Translations under genes and position numbers: made by a program | The notes under the pieces: model-generated | Databases searched by the model: none | The model's input: the letters and a program-made list of their open reading frames with translations, nothing else | What the model was told of the DNA's origin: nothing | Shown here: positions 14,625-24,200 of the stretch, piece by piece | Layout of the letters: each line of letters starts with the position of its first letter | How positions within the stretch are numbered: the first letter of the stretch is position 1 | From: Climacteris rufus | Lineage: Eukaryota > Chordata > Aves > Passeriformes > Climacteridae | Length of the DNA stretch: 64,000 bases | Reading direction: 5' to 3' | NCBI GenBank assembly: GCA_013398175.1 | Contig: VZRZ01002003.1 | Location: forward strand, 46,138-110,137

Positions 14625-15230
14625 TGTCCTGGGGTGACAGTGTCATATCGCCACTGTCACGTATTCCTATCATCAGCGGACTTTGTTCAGTATGGGACTG
14701 TGTTCCCGCCTGGAGGACGACAGAGTTCCTCCCAACAGACTGTACATAAAATAAGGTGACTCCCCTGGGATTCCTTCTTCTTCCCTGCTGCGGTGTGTGC
14801 AAGGGAGCACGGCAGAGAGAAGGAGAGGGTTTTTTTCTTTTTTCCTTTGGTTTTTTTTCCCTTCCCCTTGCCTTTTCAGCCAGGTTTCTTTTTTGTGTGT
14901 GTTTTTTTTCCTTTGTTTCTTTGGACCTGTGCCATCACCTGGAAGTGAGGAGGGGATCGACATCGGAAGGACATTTCCCCCCTGCCACCCAGGCCTAGGG
15001 AGGCCTGGTGAGGCCTGGGCTGCGGGCCTTGGAAAGCCACCAGACAGAAGGGACTCTCTCTGGGACTTTTCTACTGAGGTTTTCCCATTTTGGGGATTTA
15101 TTATCTGATTTATTATCTTCATTTGGTTTTTTTTTTTGTATCTTTGCTGTGTCTGCATGTATATTGTGTGTGAATAAATAGGGTTGGTTTTTTTCAATTT
15201 CTTCCGAGAATTGTCTTTCCAGACTTAACA
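14625..15230 (+). mobile_element. Second LTR nested inside the 14.5-kb ERVL-like LTR
   Basis: A 606-bp block starting TGTCCTGGGG and ending CTTAACA interrupts the outer LTR. Outer-LTR sequence resumes on the right at AAGGAG, matching the GATAAGGATA site of the intact relative at 49472-50505. The direct repeat AAGGA flanks it (14618-14622 and 15231-15235), but two extra bases (CC) separate the left copy from the terminal TG, so the exact duplication length is unclear. Sense is plus: a TATA-like TACATAAAATA is at 14743-14753 and AATAAA is at 15173-15178, followed by a T-rich stretch and the end. T- and pyrimidine-rich tracts fill 14828-14930. The family differs from the outer LTR and I cannot name it. 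The ORFs of 103 and 174 residues that cross this block are LTR artefacts, not genes. Confidence 0.82.
14743..14753 (+). promoter_or_regulatory. TATA-like box of the nested LTR
   Basis: An AT-rich TATA-like element lies about 120 bp inside the plus-strand LTR, upstream of its AATAAA by roughly 420 bp. The position is plausible for U3/R. The assignment rests on motif and placement only. Confidence 0.45.
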
Positions 15231-16011
15231 AAGGAGAAAAAAATATTCTAATTAATTAAGCTACTATCCCAGTCAGAACAGGCTCAAACTTAGAAAGTGA
15301 TTAAGGGAATTTATTACAAAGTCAGAGGAGTATATTGAGAAGTAAAATAAGGTCTTAAAATACTTTCTTCTGCCGCCCCAATCCCTCTCTCCTCCCCATT
15401 AACAAAGCAAGGAGACAGGAGTGGGGCTTCTTTGGTCAGTTCACTCCCGAGATGTTTTCCTTCTGCTGTAACTGCCTGGGGAGAGGGCTGGTAACCTTTG
15501 CAGCCTTTGTGGTGTTAATTCCCTCTCCCATACCACTAAGAAGTGACATTTTCCATCAGATAACACAGTTCATCTGATACAGCCACCACTGAGTAACTGC
15601 CAAGAAGATGTAGTCCTTCCAAAGCCAGGTCGCACTGAGGGCGAAGATCTTTTATCAATACTGACTCTCACTGGCGTGCAGAGAGCAAAAGCATCTTTAT
15701 CTTTTGACCCTACAGAACACCGTCCATTAGACATCCACCCCTCCTGCTCCGGCAGGGACTCCTTCCCCACAGCTAGGGTGGATCTCTGTATCTCCAATGG
15801 GGTGATGCAGGGGAATGCCACACCATCATAGTCCTTACCACAGATCACAGGCTGCGAAGATGTCTTAGCTTCCGTGTTTGAAGCTCCCCCCTCCTTTTCC
15901 TTCTTTGCTGACCTTGATGGTGTCCATATTTTGCTGCTTCTCCTACATGTTCTTACTCCTCCTCCTTGTTTTTCTAAAACTACAGCACGCATGTGCACTT
16001 GTGATTTCTTC

Positions 16012-16019
16012 TGAAATAT
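16012..16019 (-). promoter_or_regulatory. Duplicate TATA-like box, sense-downstream copy (altered)
   Basis: In sense it reads ATATTTCA, one base different from its twin 239 bases upstream. A CCAAT box (16050-16054 on plus as ATTGG) lies about 30 bases upstream in sense. The substitution probably weakens it. Confidence 0.5.
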
Positions 16020-16063
16020 TTTGTCACAGAGCTGTTACCTCAATCTCTAATTGGCCCAGCTGT

Positions 16064-16064
16064 N
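16064..16064. other. Undetermined base (N) at a duplication junction
   Basis: The only ambiguous base in the window lies exactly between the two 239-bp copies. That suggests the assembler joined or corrected the sequence here. Confidence 0.95.
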
Positions 16065-16250
16065 TCATAGTCCTTACCACAGATCACAGGCTGCGAAGAT
16101 GTCTTAGCTTCCGTGTTTGAAGCTCCCCCCTCCTTTTCCTTCTTTGCCAACCTTGATGGTGTCTATATTTTGCTGCTTCTCCTACATGTTCTTACTCCTC
16201 CTCCTTGTTTTCCTAAAACTACAGCACGCATGTGCACTTGTGATTTCTTC

Positions 16251-16258
16251 TTAAATAT
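16251..16258 (-). promoter_or_regulatory. TATA-like box of the ERVL-like LTR, sense-upstream copy
   Basis: In sense it reads ATATTTAA, preceded by GCCTCTGTGACAA and a CCAAT box (16289-16293). The same order is present in the LTR at 49472-50505 and, more distantly, before the TATA-like box at 60131-60143. The alignment of three LTRs supports this as the core promoter. Confidence 0.6.
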
Positions 16259-16442
16259 TTTGTCACAGAGGCGTTACCTCAAGCTCTAATTGGCCCAGGT
16301 GTGGCTAGTAGCACATCCATCTTCAGAGCTCTCAGAGATTGGCTCTGCTGGACAGCTGTGGAAGCTTCTGGCAGCTTTTCACAGGAGCCATGTTTGTGTC
16401 CCCTACCACTCCCAAAAAACTGGACCCTGTCAAACCAGGACA

Positions 16443-18198
16443 CGCCTGAATACAATTTATATGCTTTGGTAGGTTGTCTCATTGATTCTAGGAAGAAAAG
16501 TTGTTGTTCATGTCATTATTACTTGACTCCTTTGTTAAAAGGCTGTTTCTGTGGTGAACACCAAGCTATGCAGTCATTTTCCATCATTGCTCACAACAAT
16601 ATCACCAGGGATCTGAAGATTTGGTCCCACTGTACCTTGTCCAAAAGCAAGTAAATATACTGGTGCACATTTCCTGAGAATGTGGACGTGTCAAAGAGAA
16701 CTCCATGGATCTCTTCACATGGTCTGCTCTCAGCTGGCTATGCCCTACCATACATCTATACTTCTGGGAACAACAGGGACAGAGGGTGTACTCTTTCATC
16801 CTAAAAAATTGCTGCCAAAAACAGAGTGAGAAAAGAACAAAATGAAAAGGCAAGACCTTGCCAATCACTCACGGGGACTATGTAACATAGCTGTTCAGTA
16901 GCACTAGAGGGAACACGGCAAGCCTCTGAAACAGCACAGCTTAAGTGTCCTAATAACAACTTACCATCACAGAGATCTCCAAGAGTCATTAGGACCCTCT
17001 GAGGCAAGCGGTGCTGGAAAAGGAAACTCACAGAAACAAAGGACAAATAAATAAAACATAGCCCCTTTCCCCTACTAAGGAAGACCTCATGACAGACAGA
17101 AACTTTATTAGTTAGAGCTGATTTAACACAAAGGTGCTCAGTTGCTATGTGGCTGCCCTAGAATGGGCAGAAAAATTACAAAATACCCCACATACACCAT
17201 GACATGCCCGTGGCCATTCAGCTGCTATGTCAGACTAGTTTCTATGTTGGATGGCACCTGAAGCTCATTTCAAATACTGGGGACATAAACAGCTGAGTAA
17301 GTTGCTTAGAGTAAGGCGAGTAGGTCAATAAAATGAAAAATATGAAAGCAGTAGGTATGCAGAATAAGTGTAAGATATAAGGGAAATCTAATTTTTGCCT
17401 TGACACAAACCTCAAGTATTAATTGTTCTATCTAAAACCCTAATAAGATGTGTGGTCTCTGAGGATATTTTTCATTATTAAAAAGTTGTTTTATTTTAAA
17501 AGAAAGAATCTTTGTGTATTGCATCCAAGCAGTAGAAGAGGCTCTGCAGACAGGTCCTGCAGATACTAATTTTTCTTAAGATTATTCTTTGCCAGAGAAT
17601 GAGTCATTCTTCTGCCTTTTTTCTTTCTTTCCCACATTGTGGCTTTTCCTTGTGTTTATTCATTTTATACGATATGAGTTATACTAAGAATGTACATCAC
17701 GGGAATATATCTCTTGTTGGAGAAAAATTGTGGATTTTTTTTCATTCTTTTAACTGACAGTCTGTGACTGTTTATTTTGTTCTCCCTAAATTCTATGAAC
17801 ACTCACCATGATTTTATGGTCTTTCCATTTGCTACAGTTTGAAATATATAAATAGCATTTAAAACAATGAGCAGGATTCACCAGGAGGCTCTGGCTTCCT
17901 GATGCTGAAGAGAGTGGATGCATCCCTAAGCCCCACCCCCATTGGTTCAAAACCAAATTATGAGCTCTGATTACCCCATCCAGTAAAGCTCTTAATTCCA
18001 ACAGGTTTGTTCCCATGTTAAAAAATAAAAGTCCTTAAGTGGTTTCTTGGATTAAAGATTCAAGTCTGTGTGTCCCTGTCCCCACACCCACTGCTCGTAA
18101 GAATCCAAACAGAGAATTAGATGCACACTTATGTCCTCTCAGTTCTAGGTCAGAAAATTATCTATTTTCTGTAAATTGCACAAGGAAACAGTGATGCC
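16443..18198. other. Unique-looking sequence, no gene seen
   Basis: Only short overlapping ORFs are present. A run at 17925-17950 reads, on minus, as CCAAT followed by a G-rich GGTGGGG box, but no LTR ends or polyadenylation signal frame it. Confidence 0.45.
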
Positions 18199-18554
18199 TG
18201 TAAGGCTAGCCCAAAAACTGAGGCCAGGCAGGAGTAAGGGAATAAAAGGTGGGTATTTATTTGAAGGGCCTTCAAAGGTACATTTAGGGCAGACAAAGCC
18301 CCCTCATTGGGGCATCACCCAAAATGGACAACGAGTCACGAGTTCTCCACACTTTTATAGGCTTGGTCCATTCGCATATCAGCATAGATTTACCAATTAA
18401 AACTTTGCAATTTCCCCCTAGCTTGCTCCCGCTCCCCACCCCATTTAGAAGCTTGGGTCTGGGCAGCCCGAATGTCCTTGGGTGAGTACAGAGTGGTAGT
18501 GTTATGTCTATAGAAAACAGCAACCAACGAGATACAAAGCATACACGCCAGACA
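18199..18554 (-). mobile_element. Short solo LTR (356 bp), minus strand, ERVK-like in layout
   Basis: The left end TGTAAGGCTAGCC and the right end, which reads TGTCTGGCGTG on minus, form imperfect terminal inverted repeats (TGT--GGC). Flanks ATGCC (18194-18198) and ATGCA (18555-18559) match at four of five bases. In minus sense, a CCTATAAAAG TATA box lies at 18352-18361 and AATAAA at 18256-18261, about 95 bases downstream, followed by a short U5-like end. No polypurine tract sits directly upstream of the sense start (18555 onward), so this is probably a solo LTR and not the 3' LTR of a provirus. The family name is not known to me, and the 5- versus 6-bp target duplication is not settled. Confidence 0.75.
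18352..18361 (-). promoter_or_regulatory. TATA box of the 18.2-kb LTR
   Basis: CCTATAAAAG in sense is a strong TATA match. It lies about 190 bases inside the LTR and is followed by an AATAAA at a normal LTR distance. Confidence 0.65.
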
Positions 18555-21190
18555 ATGCAGGATTTGAAAAATACAAGGGTTAAAACCTAAGGCAACAACA
18601 GAGCCAAGTATCTATTATCCCTTCTCAATCCCAAAAAGCAAAATAATACAGAATATATAAAATGGAAACAAAACTTTCTACTAAAATTCCATCTCCTGAA
18701 ATAAAATTCATCTGGTTTTGAAAGTTTGAAAGTTCTTGCCTTTCGTAAGTTCTCAGCCATCATTTTCCTCACCAAGATCACACAAACTGAGATTCTATAC
18801 TGCAACACCTCAAAGGAGGACTTCTGGTGCTCTTTCTGAGGAAGTGAGGGCAGTGAAGGGAATGGGTAGTGGCAGATGGACTGCTCTCTTCCACAGGAGA
18901 GAGCCAGAGACAAGAAGAAATCGTTACACCACAATATTCTTGCTTCAAGCCATTTAGCTGTGGGCAAGAAGGCAGACCCATTTTTTGTTTCGGTTGAGGA
19001 ACTTGTCTCAGATATTGATGATGATAGCAGAGTTTTGGCAATAAAACAACCAGGTACCAGCACTGGTTCTTTGTTCTCAGTAGGGTAATAAATACAAGTA
19101 CCTTCGCTAGTAAATAAACAGACTGTTGAAGCAATTCTTTTGATCCCTGTGAAAGCCCCATGTTCAGAAAGCATTTGCTCTTGATTGCTCCATTATGGGT
19201 TCAATCTCTTTCCAGATCACATCGTTGATCTCCTCTCTGAGTTTTCATCAGTGCTGTACTTAATTGTGAGGAACGGTCTGAAAGAAAGTATTGCCAGTTC
19301 TTACTAACCGCCAGAGTTCAAAGGAGGGATATGCTTCCTCTCACTTGTTTGAATGTTCACTCTTCATTTCAAGTTGTCTTTGAAATTCACTTTGTTTCTT
19401 AAAGCTTGGGTTTTTTGGGCCATTTTTCCCCTGTAGAACACAGCCCATAAAGCATTCAGAAGAAAACAAATTGTAGTGAAGAAAAAAACCTAGAGCAAAA
19501 CCATAGTATTTTATCTATATTGAATTCTTCACTGTCTCCTGTGTTCCCTCTCTGTCGCCTGAAATGTTGTTCCTCCCTAGGAAAAAAATATTTTTAACAC
19601 AATTTTTAAGCAGCTTGGTTTTATTGAGAAAGGTGATGATGAGTTAGTGGTAATATGAGTCAGACTGAGTGCTTTCATGTGTCATGTCTCATCCAGAATT
19701 CTGGTTTCTTTTTTCCTCTGAGAATGTATTTACAAGGAATGTGCTTTCCGCATCTTCATTTGTGCACACTACAGAAAACACCTCATTACTTGATAAGTTG
19801 GCAACTGACTGTGCCCAGGACTGAAAAACAGACTTCTTGGAAAGAGGTGTTTCTGGCAAAATTGCAAAATACCTGCTCAATGAATGAGTAACGATAAGTG
19901 TTAGCAGTCTCTCTGCTTTCACTTTACCCACATTTCCTTAGAGCAGTTCTCTTTGATAATTACTGCTAGAATGTGTCATGATCCTGTGAGGCTTTGCAGG
20001 ACACCAAGGTTTTGCCTCACTATTGAGAAACTCCACTTACATGCATCCCATCCCATTTCAGTCACCTAACAGAAGTCCCCACCCTAGGAGCTCCTCACTG
20101 TAGACCTCCCTCTGTCCTCTTCACAGTTACATCAAAACTTAGGTGGGCTGAACCATTTTCCAGAAGTACTGGTTTCTCTCCATTTCCTATGGAGGGCATC
20201 TCAGTGCACTAAGCTATATTAAGCAGTTCAGTTATGTGTCTAAAATTACAGATAGCATAAAATCTACCCAAATTACAGCCTGAAAAACTGAGGGAAGATG
20301 CTAAGTATCACCTATGCAGGCAGATGGATGAGAAGTACCAAAGAGTGGATATTAGAGAACATTCCAAAGACAAAATTCACCTTGGTACTTTATGCACCGG
20401 CTATGGAGGTAAGGCATCTGTCTTTGATTTCTCACTCTACCACAGTCTGGTTCTGAAAACATTAGTTACCTTTTTCTTTGGTCCTCACTTGCAAAATGAT
20501 GAGAAAAGCCTCCCTTCCCTGAGAGTAAGTACATTACAGACCACAATATGGAATACAGAGAAATCCTATGGCAAGAGGTTTGAATGGGAAGAGGTATCTA
20601 CATTTCCTTAAAATAGATGGAGAAAATGGAATTATAGGTCTGGAAAACTGGCTTATTGCAGCATTTCAGGAGTACGTGAATATTCTTAAAGCAATAAAGG
20701 ACAAATGACACCTTTAACAGCACCCACGTTTCAAAGAGGGTACCTGCAACACCATACCATAATAAAAGCTAAACAGAGACATGAGCTGTCCCAGGGTGTA
20801 TATAACCTGATGTAAATTATATGTCATGGACTGTATAGTAAAAAAAAAAAAAAGAGTAGTGGGGGATGGGAAAAGGAGAGGGAAGTTCCATCTTCATATT
20901 TATTTTGCTTCATAAATATTCATTCCCCCTATGACCCTCTCATGTCCTGGCACAGAACTGTGCTGTTTTTCATTTTACCATTAAAGAATGTCACATCATA
21001 AACAACCAGTTCCAGCAGACATGCATAAAATCTTGCACTCAGCTGAGCCCATAACTTTCCATGAATAATCAGATGCTCTATGCAATAATTTTTAAGCTGA
21101 TAATTATGCACTATTTGATCAGCTTGTGTGTTCATACTAGACACCTGATTAGCAAACACTACAGTGTTTACTCATTTTTCTTCCATTGGT
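18555..21190. other. Sequence with unusually open frames near 18.6-19.2 kb; no supported gene
   Basis: A 195-residue minus-strand frame (18587-19174) overlaps a 127-residue minus frame (18778-19161) and plus-strand frames. The 195-residue frame starts MLSEHGAF and has scattered Cys residues and no repeat. I recognise no domain in it. It lies upstream, in sense, of the 18.2-kb LTR, but no retroviral motif such as a Cys-His box, the protease DTG or the polymerase YxDD is visible. I therefore do not call it a gene. A 14-base A run is at 20840-20853. Confidence 0.4.
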
Positions 21191-21197
21191 TGGGTGG

Positions 21198-21247
21198 TTA
21201 TCTATCTATCAATCTATCTATCTATCTATCTATCTATCATCTATCTT
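21198..21247. repeat. ATCT tetranucleotide microsatellite
   Basis: About twelve units of the tetranucleotide with one interruption (TCAATC) after the second to third unit and a broken end at 21238-21247. It is likely polymorphic in length. The 73-residue frame running through it, with repeated Ile-Tyr-Leu-Ser, is an artefact of the repeat. Confidence 0.97.
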
Positions 21248-24200
21248 CTATTTACGTGGTTCCCTATTATGACGGTGTCTAAGTAATATCTATGTATTTA
21301 AAAACAGAAGCAATGTTATATTTCTTAATTTCCTTGTAGCTTTCTCTCTTTTCCCAGCTTGATTAGTTTATAGGTTTGTCAATTACTTATATTAAATTCA
21401 TTTTGCCTTGAGATCAAACAAGTTTTGTTCTAGCAAGTGACTGTGAATTTTGAAAACTAAAGCTAAAAAAAAATCTGACTTCTGCATTTGTTTCTAGAAA
21501 ACAGGAACCCTCTCTGTCATCTTGATGGAGACAGAAGGTTCTGTAGTGTTACTGCTTCATCTCTTGAGGACACACTGTCTGGGAGCTTCCCCTGCTAAAT
21601 AATATCTTGCTGGCTTGGTGGATCTTACTTGCCCTTGGAGTTCATGATTACCTCTTGGGGAAAGAAAGGACCTCCAGTCGTCCCAGACATCTTCGTACTG
21701 TAGATACTGTAGCTTACTCTACATTTAATACCAGCAGATAATATTTCATAAGAAAAATGGGCAGGGACATTGAGGTTTCTTCACCCTCAGCATCTTGCTC
21801 TCACAGAAGTATTCTGCATCCCTAAAGGATCCAAAAACTGAAGCTAAAAGCCACTTAATACAGTGAGAACATGGTGCAGGAGGTACAGTCCCCAAGCAGT
21901 TCTTCCCAAAACTGCTTTGGCATAACTTTAATCAGTTGCTCTTGGCTGAAGACACACACAAAAGAAAGCGGGTTGATCACTCAGCACTATTCTTTGAGTC
22001 ACTGAAGTGACATTGCTAAACTCATCTTCTGGCTTTCACTACGCACAAACACCAGGGAGAAAGAAAGAGCAGGCCTGGCCTGCTCCCATGATAGTGGCAG
22101 TCTAAAACCAAGCCATAACATCCATTTAGTGCCTCTTTAGAAGAGCTAAATGGATTTTGTAAATTCCATTGGTAAATTAGTGCTAGTGTTATTCACATAT
22201 ATCTTGCCATTAAAATGATTTACTTCAACTGTAGCATTATTAATGTTCAATAAATTAGGTCCATAAAATGACATTTGCCATGCCATTAACTGAAGATAAT
22301 CTGCAAAGCTCATTTCTAACACCCTTTATATTTTTTATAATGTCCTTTATAAACACTACTGTAGCTCTCTGAGATGCATACAGTCACCAGCATATTGATA
22401 GATCTGACACAGCATACACTTCAGATCAATTACAGAATCAGGAGACTAATTTAAGCAATTTGCCTTGTGGTCAGAAAAAGACTCATTATTTATGAGTGCA
22501 AACAAAACTGTATCATTGTTTTTCAATTCAAAACACATGTTCCCTGGAACATCAGCCATCTTCAGACTGTCTTTAGTCAAAGCAGATTACAGTCCTGGAA
22601 AATTTTGGAAATTTCAGAAACAAGGAACTCAGGAATTAAAATAGAGACCTTGAAGCAACAAAGAAAATAAAATTATTTAAAAACTCTTCACAGGTTGGCC
22701 AAAAGATAGATCTCACCAAGCATTATAAATTAATTAATGTCTTTTTTCATGTTTATATATATTAAGCATTTCCATTAAAGCCCTGAAGTGGTTGAAATCC
22801 ATTCACACTTATAATTTCACTTGAGAAGGAAAGGTCTTAGAATGTACTACTAATTTGTTTGATCTCTCAATTGCTTGATTTTGCTAATACAGAAAACTTC
22901 AAACCTAACACTAACATTATCATTTTATGTGATTCTAAGTGTCCTCTGCTCCCACAGGTGACATAAGGATGAGGACAGTGAACCATGTTTCTCTTGATGG
23001 ATTTGCTGAGCAGATGATTCATAGATGACTTCACTGCATTGGGACAGAAGAGTCTGCACCTGCCTAAAAAGAAAATGAACTACATGGAGAAATAGCCAAT
23101 CAACTCAATTCCACAAAATAATAGTTTCAATTACAAGAATAAAAACATCCAACTTTCTTAGATCAGTAATGTGATTTTATAGCAAAATGACAAATTAATT
23201 TTATAGTGTCTGTACTGTGACAACAAAAAGGATGCAAGTAGTCTGACCAGGGAGTTTTACTTGTGATTACCTTTATTTGAAGCTACCCCAAGCCTGAATC
23301 AATATCACCAGGATCATTCTCCAACAGGTTAGGAAGTTATTGCCCTTCAGTTGCTGGCAACTGGCCTCCATGTAAAAGGCAGTATTTATCTATGTTTGTG
23401 TTCCACTTCTGTTTCAGCACAGAATAAAATTATTTGACTTGAAGGACCCGCACAAGTGTTTTAGCTGTTCGAGCACGACTCAAAGAAGACCTTTGATGGC
23501 ATCCTATTAACCTATTGATCTCTGATGAAGCTCCTGCCAGAAGAGCACCTTCTAACACTTTCCTCCAACTGTGCTTTGCCAAGTTTCTGCACCCATTCAA
23601 GCTAAGACAGGAAACAGCAGTCTCACATTTAGTTTTTCTTAATCACTTTTAGAAGGGGGTATCCGAACACTGGAAAGCATTGTAATGACAGGCTTTGTTG
23701 CCTACCTTTTAATCACTACCCCAAAAACACATGAGGAGTTTGATCATACATGAATTCATTACATCTACAAGAGAGTTAATTAGTCTCCCAAACCAGATCA
23801 ATTTTGTTATTGCACTCTGACCATTCTCAAACACTGCAAGCATGAAGTGGCTGAAGTGAATTTCTGCAGTGAACACTAGGAGCTGGCAGAAAATCTTAAA
23901 TGGGTAGAATGCCATACCAGCCAAAGTGCAGATGTGAGGATGGCCATAGGATGCTTCTCCTACACCAGGGGCACCAACAGTCTTGAGAAATACAAAACAA
24001 AAAGACTACAAAATATCCAGAAATGTTTGGATATTTGGGGAATGGGAGCTGTTTTGGCTTCATACTACTTAGTTCAAGTTCCCATAACAGATTGCTATCA
24101 CCCATGGATGCTCACTCTCAAGTGGAAGGGCTTTATGTCACTACCATGCCTTTGCTGAACATCTCTGTTCCTTTAGTGAGGGGAATTTAAGCTAGCAGCC

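Larger units (their letters stand above)
15826..16303 (-). repeat. 239-bp tandem duplication of the LTR promoter region
   Basis: Two head-to-tail copies (15826-16063 and 16065-16303) have a period of 239 bases and a few percent mismatch. They differ at GCTGACC versus GCCAACC, TTTTTC versus TTTTCC, CTGAAAT versus TTAAAT, AGCTGTT versus GGCGTT, and near CAATCTC versus AAGCTC. Each copy includes the CCAAT box and TATA-like box of the minus-strand LTR. The copy nearer the sense 3' side (15826-16063) has ATATTTCA where the other has ATATTTAA. The related LTR at 49472-50505 has only one copy. A single undetermined base, 16064, sits exactly at the junction. Confidence 0.9.
14516..16442 (-). mobile_element. 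Solo LTR, ERVL-like family, interrupted by another LTR and with an internal duplication
   Basis: The left end TGTTGTGGTTTGA and the right end, which reads TGTCCTGGTTTGA on the minus strand, form imperfect terminal inverted repeats. The LTR is flanked by CACCT (14511-14515) and CGCCT (16443-16447). This fits a 5-bp target duplication altered by one CpG transition. Sense is minus: CCAAT boxes lie at 16289-16293 and 16050-16054, TATA-like elements at 16251-16258 and 16012-16019, and a polyadenylation signal (AATAAA in sense) at 15310-15315. The same family recurs at 49472-50505. Its U3 also lines up block by block with the bird ERVL LTR at 59961-60803 (AGAAGCTTCC, GAGCCAAT, and GCCTCTG before the TATA-like box). 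The 1,927-bp span is explained by a roughly 1.03-1.08-kb LTR plus the nested LTR (14625-15230) and a 239-bp duplication. No gag, pol or env sequence adjoins it, so it is a solo LTR. Confidence 0.9.

Noticed and set aside
14673..15197. 174-residue minus-strand Lys/Gln-rich frame
   Set aside because: It lies inside the nested LTR, where long T-rich tracts read as poly-Lys on the other strand.
15570..15998. 142-residue minus-strand frame
   Set aside because: It lies in the ERVL-like LTR and runs into the duplicated segment. LTRs do not encode this.
18555..19300. A provirus with 18199-18554 as its 3' LTR
   Set aside because: No polypurine tract borders the LTR, no retroviral protein motif is visible, and the flanking bases fit a target duplication around a solo LTR.
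22190..22330. AT-rich block resembling conserved non-coding DNA (also 35000-35180 and 35590-35720)
   Set aside because: Texture alone is not evidence, and no cross-species alignment is available.
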